Assembly (NCBI RefSeq): GCF_001435775.1
Contig: NZ_AZFK01000087.1
Location: 1-64,000 of the forward strand
Direction: 5' to 3'
Length of the DNA: 64,000 nt
DNA from: Limosilactobacillus ingluviei DSM 15946
GTDB taxonomy: Bacteria; Bacillota; Bacilli; Lactobacillales; Lactobacillaceae
This document shows, in pieces, positions 34,482 to 42,609 of this stretch. How positions within the stretch are numbered: the stretch's first letter is position 1; the number at the start of each line of letters is the position of its first letter. Both the position numbers and the translations under genes were made by a program. The notes beneath the pieces were generated by a model. The model saw only the letters and a list, made by a program, of their open reading frames with translations, searched no databases and was not told the origin of the DNA.

Positions 34482-35621
34482 ATGAAATTCAACACGCGTT
34501 TAATTCATAGTCGTTTAAGCGAAGATCCCGCAACTGGCGCTGTTTCAACTCCCATCTATCGGTCTTCAACCTTCCGGCAGACCGAATTAGGCGGTCACCC
34601 CAAGTGGGAATACGCCCGTACTGGTAATCCGACCCGGGCGGCCTTGGAACAATTAATGGCCGAAATTGAAGGCGGCAGCGCCGGCTTTGCCTTTGCTTCC
34701 GGGTCTGCCGCTATTCATACGGTCTTTTCGCTTTACTCTGCGGGAGACCATCTGATCGTCGGGTCCGATGTTTACGGTGGAACCTTCCGTTTGATCAACA
34801 AAGTATTAAAACGCTTTGGCCTGGAGTTTACGGTTGTCGACATGCGACAATTAGCGGCAGTTGAAGCAGCGATCCAACCCAATACCGTGGCGATTTACCT
34901 AGAGACCCCAACTAATCCGCTCTTACAAATTGCGGATATCGCCGCGTTAGCACAATTGGCCAAACGGCATGGGTTAAAAACGATTGTCGATAATACCTTT
35001 GCGACCCCGTACAACCAAAATCCCTTGCAACTTGGTGCCGACATTGTCGTCCATTCGGCAACCAAATATTTAGGGGGCCACTCTGATGTCGTGGCTGGGA
35101 TTGCGGTCACCAATGATCCCGCGTTAGCTGACCAACTGGCCTTTTTGCAAAATTCCATTGGTGCAGTCTTGGGGCCGGATGATGCTTGGCTCTTGCAACG
35201 GGGGATCAAGACCCTCGGGGCCCGGATGCGCGTTCACCAAGAAAATGCCGCCGCGGTGGTTGATTTTCTCACTCATGATGACCGTATTGCGCGGGTTTTG
35301 TACCCGGGCTTGCCTGATTTTGCTGGGCACGCTGTTGCCACTCAACAAATGCGCGGTTTTGGGGCCATGGTCTCCTTTGAATTACAGCCGGGTTTGAGTG
35401 CTAAACGTTTTGTTGAAAGCCTACAAGTCATTACCCTCGCGGAAAGTTTGGGCGGGATTGAAAGTCTGATTGAAGTACCAGCCGTTATGACCCATGGGGC
35501 GATCCCTCGCGCAACCCGGCTGGCTAATGGGATTAAGGATGAATTGATTCGTCTATCGGTTGGTTTAGAGGATGAAGCTGATTTGATTGCCGATTTAAAG
35601 CAGGCTTTGGCACAATTGTAA
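34482..35621 (+). CDS. cystathionine gamma-synthase/lyase (trans-sulfuration PLP enzyme)
   Basis: A 379-residue Cys/Met-metabolism PLP enzyme. YARTGNPTR (44-52) is the phosphate-contact block, D170 in IVDNTFATPY binds the pyridine nitrogen and Lys195 in HSATKYLGGHSD forms the Schiff base. MetB (synthase), MetC and gamma-lyase types cannot be separated safely by eye. metA and cysK lie 3.4 kb upstream, and the Cys-codon leader directly upstream suggests induction when cysteine is short, which would favour a cysteine-forming gamma-lyase role. The start follows AAAGGACG. Confidence 0.88.
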   Translation: MKFNTRLIHSRLSEDPATGAVSTPIYRSSTFRQTELGGHPKWEYARTGNPTRAALEQLMAEIEGGSAGFAFASGSAAIHTVFSLYSAGDHLIVGSDVYGGTFRLINKVLKRFGLEFTVVDMRQLAAVEAAIQPNTVAIYLETPTNPLLQIADIAALAQLAKRHGLKTIVDNTFATPYNQNPLQLGADIVVHSATKYLGGHSDVVAGIAVTNDPALADQLAFLQNSIGAVLGPDDAWLLQRGIKTLGARMRVHQENAAAVVDFLTHDDRIARVLYPGLPDFAGHAVATQQMRGFGAMVSFELQPGLSAKRFVESLQVITLAESLGGIESLIEVPAVMTHGAIPRATRLANGIKDELIRLSVGLEDEADLIADLKQALAQL

Positions 35622-35659
35622 TTTCTGCGTATAATTAATGTAGAAAAGAGGTGGCTTTC

Positions 35660-36523
35660 ATGAGAATTGGCTTTATTGGAACCGGCGTTATGGGCACCGG
35701 AATTATTAATAATCTACTTCGCGCCGGGGAGCAAGTAACGGTTTTTAACCGTACGCCAGCCCATGCCAAAGCGGTCTTGGCCAATGGAGCTAGCTGGGCG
35801 GCCTCCCCCGCAGCTTTGGTCGATAAAGTCGATGTGGTTTTCACCATGGTGGGCTTTCCCCAGGATGTCGAAGCTGTGTACTTGGGGCCAGCTGGTTTAT
35901 TAGCCCATGCCCGTCCCGGACAAATCTTGGTTGATATGACGACCAGTCGCCCCAGCTTGGCGCAACAAATTGGGGAACAAGCCCGCGAAAAAGAGATTGC
36001 CGTCCTGGATGCTCCTGTCTCAGGCGGGGATATCGGAGCAAAGGCCGGGACCTTAACCGCTATGGTCGGTGGGGATGCACAGACTTTAACCGCCGTGACC
36101 CCGCTTTTGCGTCATTTCAGTAAGGAAATTAATCACTTTGGCGGCTTTGGGGCTGGTCAACACGCGAAAATGGCGAATCAGATTATGGTTGCCGGTACGA
36201 TGACCGGTTTGACCGAAGCCTTGGTCTATGCCCGTGCTACGGGACTAGATCTAAAGCAAGTCATGACGACTTTACAAGGCGGCGCGGCCGCTAACTTTAG
36301 CCTGCAAAGTTACGGCCCCCGGATTTTAAAGGGTGATTATACCCCCGGTTTCTTCGCGAAGCATTTCTTAAAAGACTTGCGGATCGCCCTCGATGAAGTT
36401 CAACGCCAACAGCTTAATCTGCCTAGCACGCAGGCGGCTGAACAATTATACGAAGCCTTAGTTGATCAACGCGGCTTGGGCGAGGAAGGGACGCAAGCAC
36501 TGGTCAAACTATGGTGGTCATAA
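35660..36523 (+). CDS. beta-hydroxyacid dehydrogenase family oxidoreductase (GarR/3-hydroxyisobutyrate type)
   Basis: A 287-residue NAD(P)-dependent enzyme. The Rossmann motif GFIGTGVMGTGI is at residues 4-15, the substrate block DAPVSGGDIGAKAGTL is near 117-132 and the catalytic Lys is in GQHAKMANQIM. Members oxidise 3-hydroxyisobutyrate, tartronate semialdehyde or similar acids; the substrate here is open. ATG 35660 is chosen over an in-frame GTG at 35651 that lies inside the AGAGGTGG ribosome binding site. It has its own promoter (TATAAT near 35630) and terminator. Confidence 0.88.
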   Translation: MRIGFIGTGVMGTGIINNLLRAGEQVTVFNRTPAHAKAVLANGASWAASPAALVDKVDVVFTMVGFPQDVEAVYLGPAGLLAHARPGQILVDMTTSRPSLAQQIGEQAREKEIAVLDAPVSGGDIGAKAGTLTAMVGGDAQTLTAVTPLLRHFSKEINHFGGFGAGQHAKMANQIMVAGTMTGLTEALVYARATGLDLKQVMTTLQGGAAANFSLQSYGPRILKGDYTPGFFAKHFLKDLRIALDEVQRQQLNLPSTQAAEQLYEALVDQRGLGEEGTQALVKLWWS

Positions 36524-36530
36524 AATTCTT

Positions 36531-36567
36531 GCAGGAGAACAATTCATCGTTATCCTGCTTTTTTTCG
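36531..36567 (+). terminator. terminator of the hydroxyacid dehydrogenase gene
   Basis: GCAGGA pairs with TCCTGC (with inner AAC/GTT pairing), followed by seven T. Confidence 0.8.
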
Positions 36568-36653
36568 ATTTTAAACGAAAATATTTTTACTAAATGTGAA
36601 TTTGATGATATTACATTCGCAAAGAGAGGGACGATAGAAAGGAGGACTTAGGC

Positions 36654-37137
36654 ATGCGGACCAAGTTACGCCAGTTAGGCAGTCAGCAACGTTATCAATT
36701 TACGGGTACTTTTAAACGCACTGGCTTTAAAAATACCTATCATAGTCAGAGTCACCCCATTTATCAACCAACACTTTTATTGGTCGATTTGTGGTGTGAA
36801 GACCAATTCATGACTGATCACCTGTGGCTAAATTATGGTAAAAACTTTTTAAGTTTAGGAGAGTTGCAGCCTGGTGACCTTTAAAGCGCGCGTCGCTAGA
36901 TACGAAAAAGGACACTTTGAACATCGGCAACTGGACTATCATTTAACCCGGCCCACCCAAGTGCGGGGTTTGACAGTTAAGCAGCCGCGGGAGCAATTGC
37001 CAATTAATGATAAAAATGCTTTAATTGGGTATATTATGCGGCAAAATCGAGACTTTTATCTTGCCAATCACCGGCCGGTTGATGATTGGTATCTTTCTCA
37101 GTACCGGAATTGGCAAAACCACGTCCATGGCAACTAA
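36654..37137 (+). pseudogene. small conserved gene split into two overlapping frames, ahead of the PLD-ATPase gene
   Basis: Frame A (36654-36884, 76 residues) ends LGELQPGDL. Frame B (GTG 36874 to 37137, 87 residues) starts VTFKARVARYEKGHF. Read together they give the continuous pattern LGxLxxGDxVxFxARVxxYxKG, which I recall from small uncharacterised Firmicutes proteins of about 160 residues, possibly OB-fold-like. The natural junction GDLVTFKARV could have been lost by slippage between two GGTGAC copies. It may instead be a true two-gene overlap of 11 nt, since frame A has a good AGGAGG. The next gene, 21 nt on, is the PLD-ATPase protein. An imperfect TGTGAAT/ATTCGCA repeat (36595-36621) upstream may be an operator. 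Confidence 0.55.
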
Positions 37138-37158
37138 ATAGAGAAACGAGGTTCGAAT

Positions 37159-39369
37159 ATGTTAAGGATCTACGATTTAAAAAATCAGCAAATGCTAACC
37201 AAACCGGACTTTTGGAAATTAACTGAGGGCTTCGTCAGTTTTCGCGGCGTTTCATTTGTGGGCTCATTTAAGGTCATCGAGCAAGAATTATTGCCGCGCT
37301 TTCAACAGGTCAAGTTGATTTTAGGGATGGAGGATCGGCAAACCGGCCAAAAAATGGAGCAAATCTTCAATGTCCCGCGGCGGGTCGAGGAACTGGTGAA
37401 TGCCAGCGATACGTTCTTGCAACGAATTGAAGCGGGCAGTTTGCAGTTAAAATTTACCAAACAGGCCTTGTTTCACAGCAAATACTTCTTGCTGGAAAAT
37501 GAGACACAGTTCATCATTTTTAACGGTTCGATGAACTTAACCAAACAAGCCCTGACCCAAAATCATGAATTGATGTGGTGTTACCGGGGCGAAAAAGCGA
37601 TTTCCCAAGACCAAGCCATTTATCAAGCCCATCTGGCCCTGTTTAAGCAGAACTTTGAAGTTGATAGTACCGATTACGTGAATCGGAAGCTGATTCAGCA
37701 AATAAAAGGAAAATCCCGGCAAGAAATCACCGCGATCTTAACGGACCATGTCGCTCAAGAAACGACCACGGCGATCACTTTACAGAAAGAAGAAATTGAG
37801 GCGATTACCGACCAAAAACAACGCGAAAAAGTGGTGGCCCCCCAGTGGGTAAAGGCGGTTCAAGCCGTCTATACGGCAAAGGGAAACAAAAAACGTGATC
37901 AAGCTGCCGCGCAGGCAAACGCGAAAGTCTTATATTACCAAGCCTTTGCCCAAGATGAACACCGGGTAATCCCCGAAAATGAACTCTACCCGGTCCCGAT
38001 GTGGACTTATGATGAAACAGAGGGGCAGGTATTGGTGCAAAATCCTGTTACTGATCGATATGAACCATTGCAGGCAAGCCCGTTAAGCCGCGCAGATTTG
38101 GAGAACTTCGTCAACATTATTGAAAGCTTTCGCACGAATAAGGTTCGCGATGAAAGTTTGCAGGCCCTCTCAGCCTTTCTATACTTGATGACGGCGCCGC
38201 TAATTTGGAAAATTCGTCAAATCTATCGCGAATCCAACTTTAGTCGGTCAGCGGACCAAGTACCGCTATCAATGGTGCTGATTGGGCGGGGGACCACGGG
38301 CAAGACCTTATTGGTTCACGACTACTTCAAGCCTTTCACTGGTGATACCTCAGCTAGCGTTCAGTATTCGGAAATCAATAACTCCACTAGCGCCCGCAGT
38401 GATCGGGCAGTTGCCTTTTTGGATCACTATTTAAAATCACAACGTTTTATTTCGCCCATGGTGATTGATGAACTCTACGAGAATTTCCTCCACTCAAAGG
38501 TCGCGACCAATGCGATTAAGCAATGGTCCAATACCCTCGAAGACATTCATAACGTCAATATTTTTGCTATGAATCACAACGCCTCCAATAAAGGGATCAA
38601 TAATTTAGAAGAGATTACCAAGCGGGTTTATTACTTATCGTTTGAATCTGGTTGGTTACCAGAAGATGAACAAACCATCGATTACCGGATTTTGGTTAAC
38701 AACGTCAATGACCATCTATACAAAACCGTTGTCTATCGACTAAATCAACGTTTAAACAACCTCTCCGGGGAAGACGAGAGTAAATTAATCAAGGATTATC
38801 TGAGTTTAACCAAAGAAATCCTGAGCGACTTATTGGCACAATATGGGTTAAATCATCGCTTAGCTCCCTTGTTGGCCAAGCGGTATGATTATAAACAAGA
38901 CCAAAATAAAACCATTTGGCGGATGTTATTAGCAGAAAACAACTTTAAGAATGTCTATTTTACGGCTGGGGATGACCAGCATTTTACCGTCTCAAAAGCG
39001 ATTTTCAACGATTTAAAATCCAACCTGTACCAAAATAACAATGAAACCCTCGATAATTACTTCAATATGTTGCCCCGGGAAATGGGGATTGGGATTGTGC
39101 AAAATGATATCGGGATGATTCTCGACATTGATAAATTTGACCAATTCATTGGCGAACCCTTAGTCAGAAACTATTATCAACAAGCTCATAAAGCCGAGCA
39201 TCAACAGGATGCGGTGACCCGGTTGATCGCTCTCCAGGAGGCCGAAGCGGCCCGTCGTGCCACTGAAGAAGCTAAACGTCAAGAAAAGTATGATCAAATT
39301 TTGGCGGAACTTGCTCATCACCAAACCAAGAAAACGGGGTTGTTTGGCCGCTTCTTCAAGCGCGATTAA
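37159..39369 (+). CDS. PLD-like domain plus P-loop ATPase protein (copy 2, canonical HKD half-site)
   Basis: A 736-residue protein related to the one at 21096-23405. Residues 25-140 form a PLD-like domain with H106 and K108 (HSKYFLL), GSMNLT (123-128) and Glu137, a full HxK-GSxN-E half-site, so dimerisation would complete an active centre. A charged middle region (165-260) leads to FLYLMTAPLIWKIR (340-353), the same linker as copy 1. Walker A GRGTTGKT is at 376-383 and Walker B MVIDELY at 434-440. The last residues, KKTGLFGRFFKRD, form a basic aromatic tail like copy 1. The domain order resembles no enzyme I know. Nuclease or phosphodiesterase activity driven by ATP at the membrane is a hypothesis. 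Confidence 0.75.
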   Translation: MLRIYDLKNQQMLTKPDFWKLTEGFVSFRGVSFVGSFKVIEQELLPRFQQVKLILGMEDRQTGQKMEQIFNVPRRVEELVNASDTFLQRIEAGSLQLKFTKQALFHSKYFLLENETQFIIFNGSMNLTKQALTQNHELMWCYRGEKAISQDQAIYQAHLALFKQNFEVDSTDYVNRKLIQQIKGKSRQEITAILTDHVAQETTTAITLQKEEIEAITDQKQREKVVAPQWVKAVQAVYTAKGNKKRDQAAAQANAKVLYYQAFAQDEHRVIPENELYPVPMWTYDETEGQVLVQNPVTDRYEPLQASPLSRADLENFVNIIESFRTNKVRDESLQALSAFLYLMTAPLIWKIRQIYRESNFSRSADQVPLSMVLIGRGTTGKTLLVHDYFKPFTGDTSASVQYSEINNSTSARSDRAVAFLDHYLKSQRFISPMVIDELYENFLHSKVATNAIKQWSNTLEDIHNVNIFAMNHNASNKGINNLEEITKRVYYLSFESGWLPEDEQTIDYRILVNNVNDHLYKTVVYRLNQRLNNLSGEDESKLIKDYLSLTKEILSDLLAQYGLNHRLAPLLAKRYDYKQDQNKTIWRMLLAENNFKNVYFTAGDDQHFTVSKAIFNDLKSNLYQNNNETLDNYFNMLPREMGIGIVQNDIGMILDIDKFDQFIGEPLVRNYYQQAHKAEHQQDAVTRLIALQEAEAARRATEEAKRQEKYDQILAELAHHQTKKTGLFGRFFKRD

Positions 39370-39398
39370 CGATCTCAAAATTATGTCAACTAATTACT

Positions 39399-39503
39399 AA
39401 AAAGCAACGGTCCAACGTGAACTACTCGGTCGGAATGAGCGAGCTTCTAGAAACAGCGGACCGTTGCTTTTTAACTTTACATAATTTTAAGGCCGTTATT
39501 TAA
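39399..39503 (+). repeat. direct repeat, left copy: terminator plus gene-end segment
   Basis: About 105 bases nearly identical to 42502-42609. It starts with a long hairpin (AAAAGCAACGGTCC with GGACCGTTGCTTTTT) that ends the PLD-ATPase transcript. It continues through CTTTACATAATTTTAAGGCC and GTTATTTAA, which in the right copy is the 3' end of the nucleoside hydrolase gene. The copy here is therefore a duplicated end of that gene, and it marks the left border of an insert. Confidence 0.88.
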
Positions 39504-39561
39504 TACTGATTATTGTTCAAAATAGGACCGTTAATATCTTGGGTATGATATGATGTAAGAC

Positions 39562-39696
39562 ATGAAAAAATTAAATGAAATCCAACTAAATGAAATTGAA
39601 AAGCATCTGACGCAAGAAACTGATACCAAGCATTATCGTAAGTTGCTCACTGTTAAGTTGTGGGGCCAAGTGAAAAGTATTACAATTTTTTGTTGA
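39562..39696 (+). pseudogene. N-terminal fragment of an IS630-type transposase
   Basis: Forty-four codons from ATG 39562, reading MKKLNEIQLNEIEKHLTQE to LLTVKLWGQVKS, then diverging (ITIFC, stop). The start resembles the helix-turn-helix end of IS630-family transposases, where a line like RRLLAVLLWAQGKS is common (from memory). The rest of the element is gone. Its end overlaps the -35 box of the next promoter, suggesting that the insertion sequence remnant came with the insert. Confidence 0.6.
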
Positions 39697-39721
39697 CAGC
39701 GCTTTCTAGGGGTGCTATATT
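39693..39721 (+). promoter_or_regulatory. strong promoter of the ornithine-cyclodeaminase-like operon
   Basis: TTGACA (39693-39698), a 17-nt spacer and TATATT (39716-39721), close to consensus. Confidence 0.8.
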
Positions 39722-39741
39722 AAAGCCAATCAAATAAAACA

Positions 39742-39840
39742 ACTTACTTGACACCGGTTGAGTAAGTAGAAGGCATTTATTTCAAGCCGTAGGTATGGTG
39801 ATTTAATCACTTAAGGCTTGTTATAAATGCCTTCTTTTTT
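39742..39840 (+). promoter_or_regulatory. structured leader with terminator ahead of the cyclodeaminase-like gene
   Basis: A first hairpin, ACTTACT/AGTAAGT, is followed by a long nested hairpin: AGAAGGCATTTAT with ATAAATGCCTTCT, inside it AAGCC/GGCTT and GTGAT/ATCAC, then a run of T. The hairpin ends about 30 nt before the start codon, so the operon lies behind a terminator. This suggests attenuation or a small riboswitch-like control. No leader peptide with a good ribosome binding site and no T-box motif is seen. Confidence 0.6.
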
Positions 39841-39868
39841 GAAATTGATTCAAATAGGAGGATGCAAA

Positions 39869-40924
39869 ATGGCAAAGGTAAGAGTATTAAATGCGCAAAA
39901 TATTAGTCATCTTTTGGATATGCCAGCAGTGATCAACGCTGTTCAGGACGCGTACCAAGAAAAGTCAGCAAAGACCGGTGAGATATGGCCAATGGTGTAC
40001 CACGCCTTCAGTGATATGGCTGATATGGACATTCGCTCTGGGGCACTTCAGCCTAAGCGCATTTTTGGTAACAAGCTACTTGCCTGGTTTGGCAATAATG
40101 CCCAGCAAAACTTACCAGAATTGAACGGCTTGGTAACGCTCTACAGTAGTGAAACCGGAGAGCCAGTTGGCATTATCAATGCACCAGCACTAACGGGCTA
40201 CCGGACCGGTGCCGCTGGGGCGGTTGCCAGTCGGGCACTTGCCAATCCACACAGTGATACCCTTTTGATGGTTGGTGCCGGGGGGCAAGCCTTGTATCAG
40301 ATCATGGCGCAATTATGTGTATTGCCCGAAATCACAACGGTTGAAATTTATGACCCAATGAATCAAAAAAATGCTGAAAGCTTTGCTCGAGAAGCCGAAA
40401 GTCGGTTGACGGAGCTGTTTAGTCAAAACATTCAAGAGAATGAACCATCGATTGCGGTAAAGATTGAAAAACGGTTATCAACAGTCAAGTTTGTTACAGT
40501 TAGTGATTTAGCGGCAGCAGTCAAGGATGCTCAGGTGATTATCACCGCAACGCCATCAACCAAGCCATTAATCAAAGCAGAATGGGTTCAAGCTGGTACG
40601 CATATTAACGCGATTGGTGCTGATATGGCAGGTAAACAGGAACTGGATACAGCAATTTTTGCTCATGCTGCAGCTTATGTTGATGATTTAGAACAGGCTA
40701 CCACAGTCGGTGAGACGAAGAATCCAATTAAGACAGGTTTTTTAAAGAAAGCTGATGTTCATGAGATTGGCGCTGTTCTTACTAAGCAGGCACCCGGTCG
40801 CCAAAATGATAAGCAGATTACTGTATTTGACAGTACGGGAATTGCCTTACAAGATTTGGAAGCCGCAAACCTGGCTCTACAGCGGGCAAGTAATCATCAT
40901 GTTGGAACAACAATTGAATTATAG
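39869..40924 (+). CDS. ornithine cyclodeaminase/mu-crystallin family protein
   Basis: A 351-residue NAD(P)-binding protein. ALTGYRTGAAGAVASRALA and TLLMVGAGGQALYQIMA are the substrate-loop and Rossmann blocks of the OCD/alanine dehydrogenase/SbnB group. It may deaminate, cyclise or reduce an amino acid; true ornithine cyclodeaminase activity cannot be assumed. ATG 39869 is chosen because AGGAGG is 7 nt upstream; an ATG at 39827 falls inside the terminator. The next gene is a PLP aminotransferase 17 nt away. Codon use is AT-richer than in the flanking genes, in keeping with transfer. Confidence 0.82.
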   Translation: MAKVRVLNAQNISHLLDMPAVINAVQDAYQEKSAKTGEIWPMVYHAFSDMADMDIRSGALQPKRIFGNKLLAWFGNNAQQNLPELNGLVTLYSSETGEPVGIINAPALTGYRTGAAGAVASRALANPHSDTLLMVGAGGQALYQIMAQLCVLPEITTVEIYDPMNQKNAESFAREAESRLTELFSQNIQENEPSIAVKIEKRLSTVKFVTVSDLAAAVKDAQVIITATPSTKPLIKAEWVQAGTHINAIGADMAGKQELDTAIFAHAAAYVDDLEQATTVGETKNPIKTGFLKKADVHEIGAVLTKQAPGRQNDKQITVFDSTGIALQDLEAANLALQRASNHHVGTTIEL

Positions 40925-40941
40925 AAAAGGAGTGTTTTCTG

Positions 40942-42066
40942 ATGAAGATTAAAGATTTTGGCGTTGAACAATGGATGAACGAGTACGAAACCAAGGCTAA
41001 GTATAATCTTGGCGAAACGTGTGTATCCCCGTTTAGTATCCATACCTTACTTGCGACAATTGGGGTTGATGAAAAGGAGTTTACTAACCAATTAGTTAAT
41101 ACGCGGTTAACCTATGGTGCTATTGAAGGAGCTATTCCGTTGAAAAAGGAAATCGCTAAGCTCTATCAAAATTTGACTCCCGAGGAAATCGTTACAGAAC
41201 ATGGTGCAATTGGGGCCAACAATCTGGTGCTAAATACCATTGTTTCTGCCGGTGATGAAGTTATTGCGGTTACACCAACCTATCAACAATTACAGTCAAT
41301 CCCAGAGGCGCTAGGCGCAGCCGTTAAACTTCTGCCATTGAAACGAGAGAACGACTACTTGCCAGATGCGGAAGAGTTGAAGTCATTGGTTACGCCAAAG
41401 ACCAAGTTAATTGTCATCAATAACCCCGATAACCCAACTGGCTCCTTAATGAGTAAGGAGGGATTGATGACCATCATTAAGATTGCTAAGTCAGTCGGTG
41501 CTTACGTGATGTGCGATGAGGTTTACCGTCACCTGACCCAAACCGATGATTACTCACCATCAATCATTGACCTTTATGACAAGGGAATCTCCACTAGTAG
41601 CTTCTCTAAAGTCTTCTCATTAGCTGGTTTACGGTTAGGCTGGATTGCTACCCATGATCGGCAGTTAATGCGTGATTTTCTGTCACACCGTGATTACGCA
41701 ACAATCAGCTGTGGTCGGTTAGATGAATTAGTAGGTACCGTTGCCCTTCAGCATCAGAACGTCATTATCAAACGGAATCGGGGGATCATTCGTAAGAACC
41801 TTAAGATCCTGGAAGATTGGGTAAACAGTGAACCACATATTTCATGGCTGAAGCCAAAGGCCGGTACAACCACTCTGCTGCACTATGACTTAGATATTCC
41901 TAGTGCTGAATTCTGTGACCGTTTGATGAAGGAATATCATACACTCCTGGTTCCAGGTAGCTGCTTTGATATTGAGCATTCTGCACGGATTGGTTATGCC
42001 TTTGAAAGCGAACATTTGAAGAATGGCTTGGCCGAAGTCAGCAAGTTCTTGAAAGAACTGAAATAG
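40942..42066 (+). CDS. PLP-dependent aminotransferase, class I/II (capreomycidine-synthase-like group)
   Basis: A 374-residue fold-type I enzyme. NPDNPTG (161-167), DEVYR (192-196) and the Schiff-base Lys223 in SFSKVFSLAGLRLGW are intact. The N-terminus FGVEQWMNEYETKAKYNLGETC recalls aminotransferases annotated near capreomycidine synthase (VioD), but this is a resemblance only. Pairing with an OCD-like protein and a basic-amino-acid-type permease fragment suggests work on arginine, ornithine or a derivative. The ribosome binding site is AAAAGGAG. The protein looks complete and functional. Confidence 0.8.
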   Translation: MKIKDFGVEQWMNEYETKAKYNLGETCVSPFSIHTLLATIGVDEKEFTNQLVNTRLTYGAIEGAIPLKKEIAKLYQNLTPEEIVTEHGAIGANNLVLNTIVSAGDEVIAVTPTYQQLQSIPEALGAAVKLLPLKRENDYLPDAEELKSLVTPKTKLIVINNPDNPTGSLMSKEGLMTIIKIAKSVGAYVMCDEVYRHLTQTDDYSPSIIDLYDKGISTSSFSKVFSLAGLRLGWIATHDRQLMRDFLSHRDYATISCGRLDELVGTVALQHQNVIIKRNRGIIRKNLKILEDWVNSEPHISWLKPKAGTTTLLHYDLDIPSAEFCDRLMKEYHTLLVPGSCFDIEHSARIGYAFESEHLKNGLAEVSKFLKELK

Positions 42067-42094
42067 TTCAGTTTGAGTAAGGGAGGAGGCAGAA

Positions 42095-42388
42095 ATGAAA
42101 GAAAAAACAGGCTTGGGTCGAGGCGAATTGATTGCCCTAATCGTTGGCTCATCGATTGGTCCAGGAGTTTACGGGATTTGTAGTGATCTTGCAACTGCCG
42201 CGGCGCCTGGCCCGGCTCTAATTGCATGGTTAATCTGCGGAATTGGAGCATTTTCTCTAGTCTTATCATTGAATAACTTATTAGCTAAGCGCCCTGATCT
42301 TTCTGCAGGGATCTTCAGTTATGCTGGTGAAGCATTTGGCCCATTAGGTGAGTTTATGAGTGGCTAGGGTTATTGGCTTTCGACTCAT
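42095..42388 (+). pseudogene. broken amino-acid permease (APC, arginine/ornithine-antiporter-like)
   Basis: It starts normally (ATG 42095, GGGAGGAGG upstream) with GRGELIALIVGSSIGPGVYGI and two membrane helices, then stops at TAG 42365-42367 within GEFMSG. The same frame continues GYWLSTH, and the family usually reads SGWGYWLS here, so a Trp codon TGG has become TAG. Homology then ends near 42388 and the remaining ~10 helices are missing. It is both nonsense-mutated and truncated. Confidence 0.78.
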
Positions 42389-42498
42389 TGAAGAAAGTTG
42401 AAGATCATCTGGAAAAGGTTATAAAAGAACTCAATCCAAACAAGGTAAAGTCACAAACTGAATATGAATGGGCCAAACCCATTTTGATGGCTAATTAG
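42370..42498 (+). pseudogene. C-terminal fragment of an unidentified gene
   Basis: An open frame without its own start reads FDSLKKVEDHLEKVIKELNP to KPILMAN and stops at 42498. It is helical and basic and looks like the tail of a larger protein, possibly a transposase. It abuts the broken permease and ends just before the right direct repeat, so it marks the recombination scar at the insert's right side. Confidence 0.45.
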
Positions 42499-42501
42499 TA
42501 T

Positions 42502-42609
42502 AAAAGCAACGGTCCAACGTGAACTACTCGTTCGGAATGAGCGAGCTTTTAGAAACAGCGGACCGTTGCTTTTTTATTAACTTTACATAATTTTAAGGCC
42601 ATTATTTAA
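42502..42609 (+). repeat. direct repeat, right copy: convergent terminator and end of nucleoside hydrolase gene
   Basis: Near-identical to 39399-39503 (few substitutions, three extra bases after the T-run). The hairpin AAAAGCAACGGTCC/GGACCGTTGCTTTTT serves as the terminator of the nucleoside hydrolase gene on the minus strand. The repeat reaches into its last codons (stop at 42602-42604). Confidence 0.88.

Noticed and set aside
39399-39503. Terminator repeats as an insertion sequence end or a T-box
   Set aside because: There is no specifier/AGGGTGG motif and no transposase bounded by inverted ends; the hairpin with T-run plus shared gene end is better explained as a duplicated terminator.
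39669-39827. Lysine or SAM riboswitch upstream of the cyclodeaminase-like gene
   Set aside because: The region between promoter and start is only about 140 nt and shows none of the conserved core words of these riboswitches that I could recognise; kept as an unclassified leader.
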